A stretch of 64,000 nucleotides of DNA from Achatina immaculata (Eukaryota > Mollusca > Gastropoda > Stylommatophora > Achatinidae): contig CM019701.1 in assembly GCA_009760885.1 (NCBI GenBank), positions 37,462,697-37,526,696 of the forward strand, read 5' to 3'. This document shows, piece after piece, positions 33,059 through 45,021 of this stretch (within the stretch, counting starts at the first letter, position 1; each line of letters opens with the position of its first letter). Both the position numbers and the translations under genes were made by a program. The notes beneath the pieces are model-generated. The model made no database searches. It saw only the letters and a list, made by a program, of their open reading frames with translations, and was not told the DNA's origin.

Positions 33059-33105
33059 GGCAGGCAGGCAGGCAGACAGACAGGCAGGCAAGCAAGCAGG
33101 CAGAC
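33011..33105. repeat. (GA)n, (GACA)n, (GGCA)n composite microsatellite
   Basis: GAGA passing to GACA and GGCA tetranucleotides, about 24 units, with further purine-rich GAGAA words to 33155. Frames through it are artefacts. Confidence 0.95.
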
Positions 33106-33641
33106 AAGCAGACAGAGAAGCAGAAGAAAAGAGGAGAGAAGAGAAGAGAAGAGACAGTCACATATTTTAAGAATTTGTCCTGCTGTTGATTTGAAGAAAA
33201 AAAGGTCACTCTGTAGAGAATTACAAGAAGTAGGCCTGACTGGCTCACGTGTAAGTAAGGTTATAAACCTCTCCTACGGATTAAAACTGTGGATTAAAAT
33301 GAGGCGGATGTGCTTCACGGAGAAACTCTGTGAACTGTGCTAATTCTGCTTTCTTAGCTCTGTTTACTTTCAGTGGTTTTTCTAGTCTTTTTTCCACGTC
33401 GATACTAATCCAGACACAAGCATCTTCTATCTGATGTCATTTCTACAACCAACATACAACATACAGTGATTTATTTCCGTGTTTTTTTCTTACTCAGACC
33501 GAAGCAGATCTTGAACACTAATGACTAGACAAAAATCACTCTTTAAAATCGTGTAATTTTTTTTTCTCGAAGAAAACTTACCTAATTTCGGTGATATAAG
33601 CAAAGTGTGAAATTGTCCTGGAACAAATACGTATATTATCA
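33106..33641. other. No gene seen
   Basis: Unique-looking sequence with no homology. Confidence 0.4.
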
Positions 33642-33775
33642 TTGCCTTTCACTCCCTTGAGAGCATAGGCCACGGATAAAAGCTCTCTAGTCATCCCTTT
33701 TTGTTCTTGGAGTTATTCTCTGCTTCCTTCCATGTGTCTCTGAGCACTGTCATAATTTCTCTTCTCCAAGTAAGT
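33642..33775 (-). mobile_element. LINE C-terminal fragment (same as 21600-21775)
   Basis: Shares CCTTTCACTCCCTTGA, CATAGGCCACGGATAAAAGC-type and GTTATTCTCTGCT words with 21600-21775 in the same orientation. On the minus strand it carries KEAENNSKNKKG-type codons. Confidence 0.6.
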
Positions 33776-33787
33776 TTGAATACAAAC

Positions 33788-33955
33788 ATTCATGAACCAC
33801 TACTTGAGGAGGATTTTAAACATTAAATGGCAGGACAAGATCAGGAACGAGGAGGTCTGGGAAAGGGCAGGACAAGAACCTGTGAACCTACAAATTATGT
33901 ATAGGAAGTGGAAGTGGATTGGCCACACCCTGAGGAAAGCCGACACCAACAAATA
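33788..33955 (+). mobile_element. LINE-D thumb fragment
   Basis: The plus strand reads HYLRRILNIKWQDKIRNEEV, WERAGQEPVNLQ and RKWKWIGHTLRKADTN, the thumb/connection segment typical of RTE/jockey-like mollusc LINEs. It breaks into an ACAT-rich repeat at 33955. Confidence 0.85.
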
Positions 33956-34130
33956 CGTATATACACAGATACATATACGTACATACACTTATACTAACAT
34001 TCACACACAAACACGCACAATCACATTCATATACGGAAACATGTAATCACATTCATGCGCACGAACACGTATAATCACATTCATATACACCAACACATAC
34101 AGTCACATTTACGCACACAAAAACGTATTT
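33956..34130. repeat. Degenerate ACA(C/T)-rich array
   Basis: Starts as ACATAC/ACACA words, then about 26 bp units with AATCACATTCATAT-C-C-AACACGT. Confidence 0.8.
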
Positions 34131-34221
34131 ACAAAGTTTGGAAACTGACATTTTCAATCCATTTCTTTTCTAAACCTTCACCGTCTCTTTCTCTTTAAAC
34201 TAAACAAAATTGCGCTTGAAA

Positions 34222-34525
34222 TTGTGACTGTGGCCTAAATCAGCAGTCAATGACTGTGTTGTCTAAGTTAGCAGTCAATGACTGTTGTTTAAGTCGGCAG
34301 TCAGTGACTGTGTGGTCTAAATCAGCAGCCAATGACTGTGTTGTCTAAGTTAGCAGTCAATGACTATGATAAGTCAACAGTGATTGACTGTGGTCTAAGT
34401 CAGCAATCAGTTAATGTGATCTAGGTCAGCAGTCAGTTAATGTGATCTAAGTCAGCAGTCAGTTAATGTGACCTAGGTCAGCACTCAGTTAGTGTGGTCT
34501 AAGTCAGCAGTCAATAATTGTGGTG
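34222..34525. repeat. About 26 bp minisatellite, about 12 units
   Basis: Units of GACTGTGGTCTAAGTCAGCA plus GTCAAT. Two subtypes segregate: AATGACTG in the first half and AGTTAATGTGA in the second. Confidence 0.93.
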
Positions 34526-35229
34526 AAACTCAGTAACAAAAAAAACCAAACTAACAACCAGCAAGTCTGTACGCACGTTTTCCTACTTTCATACACTCGT
34601 GTTGAACATGTCACTGTAATCTTGCAGTTGTTTTCTTAGATAATTGCTGGTTTTTGGGTTTTTTTTGCTGAAATGTCAAGTAAAGACTCGACATTTTCTA
34701 CGAGTGGATTTAAAATATTCTACGCTTTGTCTGGCCCTTGAAACCAGCTAGCCATGGTGGAGGACATCAACCACAGGTCATGTCTGAAACTTGATCGATT
34801 CTCTCCGTGTATCTCACCATAACTGCCCCTCAAAACTCCACCATCATAGCTGGAGGAAGGTCTCCTTTCATTTGTCTCTCACTAGGCAATCAACATTCAC
34901 CTACGCCCACTCTCTTCCCTTTCTTAGACTGAAGTTTAGGCCCTTGACCGCCGCAAAAGGGGCTTTCGCTGTGTTTAGTTTAAGCCAGAGACGAGCCAGC
35001 GAAAATTTCATATAATTTAATGACAGGCAACCGACAGTATTTGTATGTTTTATGCGGTACTTTAGTTTGTGATGAAAAGTCATGTGTAAATCAGGTACGA
35101 GAATAAAAATCGCTTTCCTAAAACAATAATGGCCTGAGAGAGTCATTAGTCCAAGTTGTTCTAATGGTTTGTTTACAATGAATAGTGAGCAAAACTAATA
35201 TTCCTTGAATGATCTCATGTATTTTTACT
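34526..35229. other. No gene seen
   Basis: No homology. The frames 34791-35015 and 34901-35146 overlap on opposite strands without signatures. Confidence 0.4.
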
Positions 35230-35955
35230 TGAAGCAGAACACTCACTCAGTCATTTGCGTGTCCCTTGCGGAACTTTGCCTCCGTAACAGCTCTTCTGTA
35301 GGCGTCTCGGTTGTAAGCAACATGTCCTGCTGCTGCTGATCATCAACGCAGATCATCAACGATGTCTTGCAGCCATCTTCGCCCTGGCCTTCCTCTCTTT
35401 CTTTTGCCCATTATGTACCCTTCCAAGACGATCTTCTCTGAATTGTCATGACGTATATTATGTCCAAAATATTTCAGTTCTCTTTGTTTAATCTTCCTTA
35501 TTAGCCACCGTTCTTCAATATTAAGTTCTTTAGTATGAATATATTTGTCCTTTTTTGTGTCCATGATATTTGAAGAACTCTTCTGTAGCATTTACATTCA
35601 AAGGTATTTATGTGTTTCTCAGCTGTTTTGTTAAGTGTCCAGATCTCACAGGCATATGTTACGATGGGAAAGATGCACGCCCTTAAAAATCTTATTTTTG
35701 TAGTTCTGTCTGTCCCTCACCACAGAATCTTTAGTTGTTTTATTTTCTGAAAAGCGATAGATGTCCTTTTAATATCCTTCATGGTATCTCCATTATTAGT
35801 TATTAATGATCCAAGATATTAAAAAATCTCCACTTCTTCCAATTTTTCCACATTGATATATATTTCAGCTGCCTTATTTGTTTTGTCAGTTGTCATCAAT
35901 CTAGTTTTAAGAGCATTAAGATGTAGGTTTTATTCTTCACTGTTCTTGAAGCAGA

Positions 35956-35956
<1 letters not shown>
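35230..35956 (-). mobile_element. LINE-A, 3' half, 5'-truncated
   Basis: The minus strand reads DKTNKAAEIYINVEKLEEVE, TYACEIWTLNKTAEKHIN, CYRRVLQISWTQKRTN, RGRPGRRWLQDIV and then the LINE-A 3' end with (AGTC)n. A small deletion lies near 35335 relative to other copies (DASAAG region). It is bounded on its 5' side by (CA)n at 35957-35982. Frameshifted. Confidence 0.88.
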
Positions 35957-35986
<30 letters not shown>

Positions 35987-36157
35987 AAATAATTAAAAAA
36001 AGATTAAAGAAGTTAGGAGTCCACTGATCGCGCTAGGATTTTTTGAAACCGGTAAAAATATACCAGTCCTTCATCTTGGATGAAGTACTCTAGAAAATGC
36101 CGGTTTTCTCATTACATCTTTCGGTAATATATATATATATGTGTGTGTGTGTGTACA

Positions 36158-37315
36158 TACAGTGTCTGACAATTAAGTAATGAGACTAATTACATAGAAA
36201 AATAAAATAAACAACAGTTGAAGATATAACCTGTATTTTATTGAAAGTAAGCCCCTTGTGCATTGATACATCGAGTGGGCGAGTGGCACGATCTAACAAA
36301 CACTGGAACGACCTCTACAGTTCTTCTGTTGGTATGGCCCTTAAACTCGATGTTGCGGCCATTTGGGTGTCATCAGTATCGACAAAGAAGAGTCCTTCCA
36401 ATGGTAACTTTCATTTTGGGAATAGAAAATTGCAGGGAGACAAATCTGAGGAATAGGGTGGATGGTTGAGAACACACACTTGGTTTTTTGTTTTTTTTGG
36501 CCAAAAATTCCTATACAACTATGGCCCGGTGAGCTGGTGCATTATCACGAAGAAGGAAAAAACTGCCAGATGTTGAATACTCGGGTCGGACTCAGAGAAT
36601 CATTTTCAATAGGCGTTTCAAAATACTTAAATAAACTTTGGCAGTGACCGTCTGTCCTTCGGAATAAATTCTTTGTGAATAACTCCTTTGCTGTCGTAGA
36701 AGCACACCAACATTGTCTTCACTTTCGACTTTTGAAGACGAATTTTTTTGCCTGCTGGTGATGATGATGACTTCCACTGAGCACTTGGGCGTTTAGTTGT
36801 GGGATCATAGCGGTAAATCCATGTTTCATCCTCAACAATCAGATTTAAGAAATATTTATTTCTGCGACATGTTTTGATGATGTCTTTTGCGTACTCAACA
36901 CACTGATGTTTTTGGTCATCAGACAATGAATGTGGTACAAACTGGCAAGCAACTTTTTTCTTGCCCAAATCTTCCACTAAAATTTTACACATGGTCTCTC
37001 GATTAACACCAAATTCATCTGCCATAATCCTCAGTCAAGCAACGATCTTCTTGTATCCGTTCTCTGACTTTTGCAATGAGTTCCTCATTACGAATAGAAA
37101 TTGGGCGTCCACGTCTAGTTGCATTTGTAATTGTTTCCACACCGCTTTTGAATCGTGAATACCACCTGAATATCTATGCACGACATAAACAATTATCCCC
37201 ATAAACTTGTCGCACCAATTCAACTGTCTCAATGGCACTTTTTCCAAGTTTTAAACAGAATTGAATGTTAGCTTTTTGCTCAGTGCTAATTACGTGATAA
37301 TGCACCTCTAACTAG
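36158..37315 (-). mobile_element. Mariner-like element, nearly full coding region, inactivated
   Basis: Minus strand. N-terminal EQKANIQFCLKLGKSAIETV and ATRRGRPISIRNEELIAKVR (37290-37060), then 37025-36627 with FGVNRETM, EDETWIYRYDP (first catalytic Asp), KSKVKTMLVCFYDSKGV. Frame changes follow, then LLRDNAPAHRA (second Asp, about 36535) and SSDLSPCNF (third). This is the DD34D order of mariner transposases. The 3' terminus CAGTGTCTGACAATTAAGTA (36160 on, plus strand) is the likely terminal repeat; no matching copy lies at the other end. Multiple frameshifts and stops make it inactive. A (TA)/(TG)n microsatellite directly adjoins at 36128-36155. Confidence 0.88.
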
Positions 37316-37414
37316 GCCAACAAAATGGCGGCTTGTTTGTCGTCTGCTTATCTGGCGGCGATGAAAGGTTGCCAGATAATAGATGAAGAATGCTTCTTTG
37401 AATTCCATGCTTTG

Positions 37415-37416
<2 letters not shown>

Positions 37417-37467
<51 letters not shown>

Positions 37468-37471
37468 CATA
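37417..37471. repeat. (TA)n microsatellite
   Basis: About 22 TA units followed by ATAC words. Confidence 0.95.
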
Positions 37472-38088
37472 CATATATAAATGAGAATTTGTAATTTATA
37501 GCAAAATTGTAGAAAAAGAAATCGACGACTAAAAGAGAAATATATTCACAGATTTGACCCAAACGACGCGAGAAAAGAACTTCAAAATATCTGCTTATAA
37601 ACAATAAAAGCCGCATAAATATGGCTGTCAGTATGTGACACCGGAGCCTTCGTGATGAGGTCAGACTTACTTGATGGGTAAAAAAAAATCTACTCAGGTA
37701 GTAAGCAGCTTTAACTGATCTAGACGGACACTATAAATCTCCACCCATTTCCTTATATAGTCACAATGCTTCCCATGATTCAGACGAGCAGCGGGACGGA
37801 TGGAAATAAAATAAATCAAGTTAGGACAGTAAGTGAGGTGATGGCATTCTGTGCCAGCCGTTGTCAGTGTCAAGTACCTCTTTTGACAGAAGTTAATGGG
37901 TGTGGGGGAGGGGAGTGATATAAAAAAGAGGAAGAGATGGTGAATATGCATCCTCATAAAAGGAAGGAAGGACGAGAGAAAAAGACACAGAGAGAGAGAA
38001 GGAGGTGTCACACTGGTCAGCATGACATCATTCTCGCCTTTCTTATCGTCCATATTTTCGGACATCTTAGTACTGTGACTAGCTGTTG
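37472..38088. other. No gene seen
   Basis: No homology recognised. Confidence 0.4.
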
Positions 38089-38893
38089 TATATATGAGCA
38101 CAATACTGAGCTAATACTAGGTGTTGTATATATGAGCACAATACTGAGCTAATACTAGGTGTTGTATATATCTGAGCACAATACTGAGCTAATACTAGGT
38201 GTTGTATATCTGAGCACAATACTGAGCTAATACTAGGTGTTGTATATATCTGAGCACAATACTGAGCTAATACTAGGTGTTGTATATATCTGAGCACAAT
38301 ACTGAGCTAATACTAGGTGTTGTATATATCAGCACAATACTGAGCTAATACTAGGTGTTGTATATATGAGCACAATACTGAGCTAATACTAGCTGTTGTA
38401 TATATCAGCACAATACTGAGCTAATACTAGGTGTTGTATATATCTGAGCACAATACTGAGCTAATACTAGGTGTTGTATATATCTGAGCACAATACTGAG
38501 CTAATACTAGGTGTTGTATATCTGAGCACAATACTGAGCTAATACTAGGTGTTGTATATCTGAGCACAATACTGAGCTAATACTAGGTGTTGTATATATC
38601 TGAGCACAATACTGAGCTAATACTAGGTGTTGTATATATGAGCACAATACTGAGCTAATACTAGGTGTTGTATATATGAGCACAATACTGAGCTAATACT
38701 AGGCTGTTGTATATATCAGCACAATACTGAGCTAATACTAGGTGTTGTATATATCTGAGCACAATACTGAGCTAATACTAGGTGTTGTATATATGAGCAC
38801 AATACTGAGCTAATACTAGGTGTTGTATATATCTGAGCACAATACTGAGCTAATACTAGGTGTTGTATATATCTGAGCACAATACTGAGCTAA
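38089..38893. repeat. About 40 bp minisatellite, 20 units
   Basis: Units of GAGCACAATACTGAGCTAAT plus ACTAGGTGTTGTATATATCT. Most length variation is in the TATATATCT-GAGC part (loss or gain of TA, CTG or TG), while the 25 bp core is almost invariant across all units. Confidence 0.97.
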
Positions 38894-38940
38894 TTTCGTT
38901 TTCTTAAAATTGCATTTTATTGTAGTTGATGTCAATTCAT

Positions 38941-39128
38941 ACATACTGACTCAATTACAGATACTGACTCAAATACAAATACGGACTCAAGTACAAATAC
39001 TGATTCAAATACAAATACTGACTCAATTATAGATACTGACTCAAAGACAAATACTGACTGAAAGGGAAAAAAATTAAATAGCGAATACTGACAAATAAAT
39101 ATACTGACTCAATTACAGATACTGACTC
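38941..39128. repeat. About 17-18 bp array
   Basis: Units of ATACTGACTCAATTACAG or ATACTGACTCAAATACAA, about 10 copies with a degenerate gap near 39060. Confidence 0.9.
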
Positions 39129-39828
39129 CAACTTAAGGATAAGTCACTGTTGTGGTTGATGGGTTAATGACATGGATTTGTGCGGCTGGGCTGTTGCTCG
39201 CTTACTGTAGTAGCGATTTCGAATCTCACTTTCTGTTGTGTGATGCGTTTACCGTGTATGAATACTTTCTCTGGATTTTGAAGTAGTCTTTCCGCCATTT
39301 CTAGTTTCAGTTTCTTTTGACCGGCCAGAATCGACGTATTAGCTAACACATTACAGAAAAATTTTCAGCTGTACAGAATTTTCTGTTTTTTGATAATGTT
39401 GTCTCATTCGGTCACAGCTACATTGCGCCGGCGAGGACACATATGCAATAGACTGTCAGTCTCATAATCTTCATGTTGAAATGTATGTTCGTGAACTTGA
39501 AGGCGGATTATCTTTATATAACAGAGCATAGTAAATAAATGAATGACGTAATCTTCTAGTTCACTTATATTGCTTCTGCTTGTATACTTCTGGTTATCTA
39601 CTGTGCTGTCTACATTGCTGGTGTACAGACAGAAGATGATGAAACATTCCCTGCAATGATATACGCTTTACAGGGCATCCAGGACGATCACATACTGGCA
39701 CACTGGATACATATATCAAGACTGCATTACCTTGGCACTCACATCCGTTTTATTGCGCGAACTCATGATTACGGTGATGGCTGACGACGATAATATATGA
39801 AAACGTTTTCTCAGAAACATGCGTACTC
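39129..39828. other. No gene seen
   Basis: No homology recognised. Confidence 0.4.
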
Positions 39829-42800
39829 CATTCATTCATTCATTTGCATATTCCTTGCGGAACTTTGCCTCCCTAACAGCACTCCTGTAGCCCTCTCGGT
39901 TGTGAACAAGATGGCCTGCTGCTGATGCATCCATTTGCAGATCATCAACGATGTCTTGCAGCCATATTCGTTTTGGTCTTCCTTTTCCCCATTATGTACC
40001 CTTCCAAGACTGTCTTCTCTGAATTATCATGACTTTTAATCTGTCCAAAATATTTAAGTTTTCTCTGTTTAATTCTCTTTACTAGCCAGTCTTCTTCAAT
40101 ACTGAGTTCTTGTAGTATTGATAAATTTGTTCTTCTTTGTGTCCGTGATATTTGAAGAACTCTTCTGTAGCATTTTCATCCAAAGGCATTTATGTGTTTC
40201 TCAGCTGTTTTGTTAAGTGTCCAGGTCTCACAGGCATATGTTGCGATGGGAAGATGCATGGCTTAAAAATCTTATTTTTGTGGTTCTGTCTGTTCCTCTC
40301 CACAGATTCTTTAGCTGTTTTACTTTCTGAATAGCAATAGATGTTCTCCTTCTCCTTTTAATATCCCTCATTGTATCTCCATTATTAGTTAGTAGTGATC
40401 AAAGATATTCAAAACTCTCCACTTCTTCCAATTTTTCCTCACTGATATATATATTTCAGCTGCCTTGTTTGTTTTGTCAGTTGTCATCAATTTAGTTTTC
40501 TTCGCATTAAGTTAGAGGTTTTGGTCTTCGCTGTTCTTGCAGACTGACATAATTAGTTTTTCCATTTCTTTTTGTGTTGTGGACATTAATACTGTGTCAT
40601 CAGCATATCTAATCTCTGGTATTTCATAACCTCCAATTGTTATGACATCGTAATTTCTTTGTCTGCATCTTCTCTAACATTCCTCATTATATTTTCAGTA
40701 TGCAAGTTAAAATAAATAAGTAAGAAGTAAGTAATACAGTTCTTTTCCATTCTTTTGGCCAAATACCTGAATGCCATATCTTTTTAGATAGTGCATGATA
40801 GATTGTTGCACATTCCTTTCCTCCTGCTTTAATAAGTTCAGCTGTTATCTCATCACATCCTGGTGATTTACCATTTTTCAGATTATTTATTACCCATAAA
40901 ACTTCTTCTATTGTCGGCTTCTATTGTCGGATCGGGTTCTTTCTCCTCCAATAATAATTCACACTGTTGATTTCTGTTTTCACAGTCAGTTGTTTCATAC
41001 ATTCCTCTGCAATATTCCTTCCATCTTTCTAGAATTTCTTCTTTCTCTGTCAAGGTATTCCCCATCTCATCACAAATTACATTTAACTTAGGTGTGACAT
41101 TTCTCGTCAATGTCTTCATTTCTTTAAACATTTCACTGTCTCTTCCTCACTTCTGATGTCCTTCTATTCTTTCACAACAATCTTGTATGTAGTGTTTTTT
41201 GTCTTTTCTTATATTTCTTCGTATTTCTTTTGTTAAAGATTCATAATCCTCTTTGATGTTGTTTGTCACTTTCTATTATTGCGTCTTCATTTCTCTATGT
41301 TGTTTTAACTTTTCTAGTGTGCTTGTTGTAATCCATCCATTCTTTTGTGTTTTCTTTACTGGAACCATGTCTTTAGCTGTTGTTATTAAGATATCTTTGG
41401 CCTGTGTAACCAGTTAATCTGGTCATCTCCTCCTGTACAGTCATCAGGATTTCGAAACCGTTCTTCACTTCTATACCGTATTTGTTCTGGTATTTTTGTA
41501 AGATCAAAGCTGAGTGCTCTTGATCCCCTAACTGTCTTTTTTATCTTTATCTTCATGTCTGCTATTAATAACTCGTGGTCCGTGTCACAATCAGCACCTG
41601 GTAAAGTTTTTGCTGATGTTATACTTGATCTCCACATTCTTTGCACTAAAATGTAATCTATTTGAATCTTGGTTTTCCTATCAAGTGATGTCCATGTGTA
41701 AAGTCTTCTTGGATGTTGTTTAAAAAGTGTGTTAGCAATTAATAGCTCATTTTCCATGCAAAGCACCATTATATTGTCACCTGCCTCATTTCTATGTCCT
41801 GTGCTAAATTTCCCTACAACATGTCCTTCATCTTCTGCTCTTTCTGTACCAATCTTTGCATTAAAATCCCTCATTATTAATACAATATCATTTTTCTTTA
41901 CCTGGTCTATCGTCGTTTGCAGTGTGTTATAAAAGTCTTCTACTTCCTCTTCTTCTGCTGCTGATGTGGGTGCATATATCTGATTGATTGTTATGTTTCT
42001 AGGAGTGCCCTTAAGTCTGATAGTGAGGATTCTATCACTTACTGGATTGTAACCTAGTAATGATTTTGATGTTGATTTGTCCAAGTAAAAAAACACTCCA
42101 TTCTTTTCTTTTAATTCTCTACCAGAGTAAATAAAGATATTATCATTCTCGCTCTTGAAGTGTCCTGATCCTTTCCATCGATGTTCGCAGATTCCCAAAA
42201 TGTGTATCCCCGTTCTTTTCATCTCGTCACTTATTATTTGAAACTTTCCGTCATACATACTTCTTACATTCCAAGTTCCTACTCTTATTTTTCTTTTCAG
42301 TTTGATGCAGGGGTTTTTCTTAGTAACATTGTCAGGATTTTGTCCGTCATCACAATTACTAGTACTGACCTCTGCCTCACACTCTTTCCCAGTGTTAAAA
42401 TTAGATCTATCTGGCCTGGGGGACTCACCACCAGATCTTTTTCCTATTTGACTTTCCATGATTGCTGTGTGGGTTTGTTGGTATATTTCCAGATAGTTTA
42501 CCATTGCTTTCCTTCCGGTCAGTGACCGTACTAGTCAGTGATCGTAGCCATTGTCCCTACATTGAGATCATTTGCCTACCATCATAGAATGGTGACCATA
42601 ACCAACATTATCTGTCAGCTGCTCTCCCATTCCATCCACCACCTGCTCCCATGGCTTCACGTCACCCCGATCGGTGTTCCGTAGACTGACGGAGGTAAGA
42701 AGGCGTCTTATTTCTCCGTTGATAGGGTTACCTCTACCCCGCTAACCCAATACAAATAATTCCGGCCTGCTATCCAGCCAAGTTACTGGCATAGCGCCAT

Positions 42801-42870
42801 GAGAATTAAAGCTGTCTAATAAATATCACATACTTAACACGACTGCATTTCTCAACACATCTCGGACTAC
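39829..42870 (-). mobile_element. LINE-A, longest copy: 5' region, endonuclease, RT with internal deletion
   Basis: Minus strand. A probable 5' UTR at about 42870-42505 and an intact endonuclease frame (42504-41386) come first. A linker follows (KDKKHYIQDC, EMFKEMKTLTRN, ERWKEYCRGMYETTD; 41250-40950) and INNLKNGKSPGCDEITAELI at 40900-40830. Near 40740 the homology jumps from KDMAFRYLAKRMEKN directly to LHTENIMRNV. The RT fingers and boxes A and B seen at 60430-60900 are missing, replaced by a short AAGTAAGT-rich stretch. The downstream part continues to the LINE-A 3' end and (TGAA)n tail at 39829. Stops and frameshifts are frequent in the RT part. Confidence 0.88.
41386..42504 (-). CDS. LINE-A apurinic/apyrimidinic-type endonuclease, open frame
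   Basis: A 372-codon frame with ATG start. The first 70 residues are a polar, unconserved leader; the domain then follows the exonuclease III-like endonuclease order: GTWNVRSMYDGK (76-87), ICEHRWKGSG (105-114, catalytic Glu), NQIYAPTS (174-181), DFNAKIG (213-219), YTWTSLDRKTKIQIDYILV (269-287) and CDTDHELL (306-313, catalytic Asp-His). It would nick the chromosomal target to prime reverse transcription. Residue 212 is Arg where this family usually has Gly before DFN, a probable damaging change. The C-terminal 20 residues are likely out of frame with the downstream linker. Confidence 0.85.
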   Translation of the reverse strand: MVNYLEIYQQTHTAIMESQIGKRSGGESPRPDRSNFNTGKECEAEVSTSNCDDGQNPDNVTKKNPCIKLKRKIRVGTWNVRSMYDGKFQIISDEMKRTGIHILGICEHRWKGSGHFKSENDNIFIYSGRELKEKNGVFFYLDKSTSKSLLGYNPVSDRILTIRLKGTPRNITINQIYAPTSAAEEEEVEDFYNTLQTTIDQVKKNDIVLIMRDFNAKIGTERAEDEGHVVGKFSTGHRNEAGDNIMVLCMENELLIANTLFKQHPRRLYTWTSLDRKTKIQIDYILVQRMWRSSITSAKTLPGADCDTDHELLIADMKIKIKKTVRGSRALSFDLTKIPEQIRYRSEERFRNPDDCTGGDDQINWLHRPKIS

Positions 42871-43061
42871 ACTACCTTCTCACTCAACAGACAAAACCTT
42901 TCCCTCTCTCTGAGCTGAAACTTTCGTCTCAGACCCAGAACACAAAACTTACTTTCCACGTGCAACGAATGACTTGAAAATCACTAACTCTGACAGAGAA
43001 AGCAAGCATGAGCCTAACTCTAACAGAATAATTTAGAGTTATATCAAGGGTTAGATACCCT

Positions 43062-43175
43062 TGACCAAATAAACTGATTTTTGTAAACTGACTACCGATT
43101 TTTATAAACTGACCACCGATTTGTTGTGAATTGACTACCGATTTTTGTAAGCTGACTACCGATTTTATAGAAACT
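43062..43175. repeat. About 21-24 bp array, 5 units
   Basis: Units of GACTACCGATTTTTGTAAACT with small indels. The flanks (42871-43061, 43176-43389) have no recognised feature. Confidence 0.88.
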
Positions 43176-43389
43176 GATGATCTAGCAACTCTTATAATCC
43201 AAACGAAGCTGAGGTCTTTTGGTAGCGCGGCTATACTAACAGGGGCGAGGCTAATTTGACAAAAGGGCGTCGTTTTGTAGGTGAAAATTACAATATTTTG
43301 TAGATGACAGTTTACAGTATTTTTCAGGCAGGTGACGGCTACAACACACCTGGCACTCACAAGGAAGATCAAACTTAGTAATAACCAAA

Positions 43390-43745
43390 CGAACGGGCAT
43401 TGAGAACATTACTACAGAGGTAAAAATGCGAAGATGGAAATGGCTGGGCGGTATACTACGATTGGAAAAAAATAAGACGCTCCTATACCACCTTGACATG
43501 GAGACTTCAAGGGAAAAGAAAGAGGGGCAGGCCATTGAGACATGGAGATGAACAATGCAGGAAGAACTAAAGGAAGCGGGAAAGACATGGTTTGAGTTAT
43601 CTCGACTTGCTCAGGACAGGGTTGGTTGGAGAACCTTTGTTTATACCGTATGTTTCATTGGGACTACGGAGGATTTCACTGGGACTACAGAGGACTTCAT
43701 TGGGACTACAGAGGACTGTAATGATGGTTACAACGATTTGTAGAT
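43390..43745 (+). mobile_element. LINE-D C-terminal fragment ending in a 24 bp repeat
   Basis: The plus strand reads TTEVKMRRWKWLGG, TSREKKEGQAIETW, EELKEAGKTWFELSRLAQDR and VGWRTFVY, the C-terminus of RTE/jockey-like LINEs. The end at 43653-43725 is three copies of a 24 bp unit (TTCATTGGGACTACAGAGGA plus 4 bases) instead of the usual short tail. Confidence 0.8.
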
Positions 43746-44467
43746 GATTTTTATAATATTTTGTACTTATTTATGCTCATATGACGTAAGTATGAGTTGT
43801 TTTTCCCAAGCTTCAGAAGTCAATCTTTCTTGTTTCTCCTGCATGACTTCTTTCAATCCAGAAAAAAAAACCAACATCGTTTATCGCGGAAATACAGAAG
43901 ATATCGGAAAATCGATCTTCAGCTGGGAACTTGCAAGTCGTGTTATACTAAACTTTAAAAGAACAAGGATACAGTATACAATGCCACGTGATCACACGAA
44001 GGGCCAATAGATAAGGACTAGGAAGCACAGATATACAAAGTAGGGCTCACTCACAAAATCAGAGACGCATACTCGATATGCACGGGCAAGCACTTACTGA
44101 AGCACGCAACCACTCACTGGAGATAACCTCCTCTGTCCTAGGTCTGTTTGTGGCGTCTGAGAGATTTGTATTTGTTCTGAAAAGAGCTTATTTTCCTTCA
44201 CCCTTTCGTCCTACCACCGCATTTAGCTCAGTCATTATCGTTCTTAATAATACTGCAGTGTCGTGCTGACCTTCTTAACTCCCGCGACCATCTGACTTGG
44301 GGCATGTTACAGCAAGGAATCTTCCAAATTTTTGTTCAGATTTATGTTTGTCGTCTTGCTACTTCACCATAGCGCTGCCCACAGAACTACATATGAAGGG
44401 TTTTGCCACATTGTCATATGAGACAGATTTATCCCTGCTTCATGTACAGATAGTCGTCGCTTTCTAG
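43746..44467. other. No gene seen
   Basis: No homology recognised. Confidence 0.4.
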
Positions 44468-44850
44468 CGGGATTAGGAGGACAAAGACGCTGTACGATGA
44501 GGCAGTCAACGACCCATAGCTGATATGCTAGCGTCAGGGTCAGCTAATCATAGCTGACCAAGACCTTATCCCACCTCTCCAATGGTACTCCCCAGTAACA
44601 ACCACAGTCCGGCTAACGGGGTTGGGATCGCCAATGTCCCCATGCTGATGGAGTCTTCTAAAGAAGCATTGCACATCCTCTGCTTTTTAGCTGTACTCCG
44701 GGACCGAAAACCAAAAAAAAAAGCTGCCATAACTCGCTCCCACTCCGATACGATGCTGTTTCTCAACACCTTCACACCATCGGCTGCAAAGAACACCAGG
44801 TCGCAGTTACAGAGAGATAGCACAAGACAAGACAAGACAAAACAAGACAA
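44468..44850 (+). mobile_element. IR330 interspersed repeat, copy 2
   Basis: Near full-length: GACGCTGT head, CATAGCTGATATGCTAGCGT, CATAGCTGACCAAGACC, GAGTCTTCTAAAGAAGCATT, AGCTGCCATAACTCGCTCCC, ATCGGCTGCAAAGAACACCA, tail (ACAAG)n. On the antisense strand an open frame spans 44856-44566. A similar antisense reading is visible in other copies. Confidence 0.8.
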
Positions 44851-45021
44851 GGCCAACGGGGTTCAGTTCTGATGGCCCCGTTTGAAATCACAATGAACGT
44901 AATGTGAATGTTATAGCGGTAGTCTGCAGGACTTTACTGTGCCACAGACAATTTTTTTAAAACGTAAAAATAAACTAGAATGGCCAACCATGTGCGCACA
45001 GTCTTGAAAATAATAGTAGCT

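Noticed and set aside
36592..37247. Additional minus-strand frames in the mariner region
   Set aside because: They are shifted frames of the same decayed transposase, explained by frameshifts within one element.
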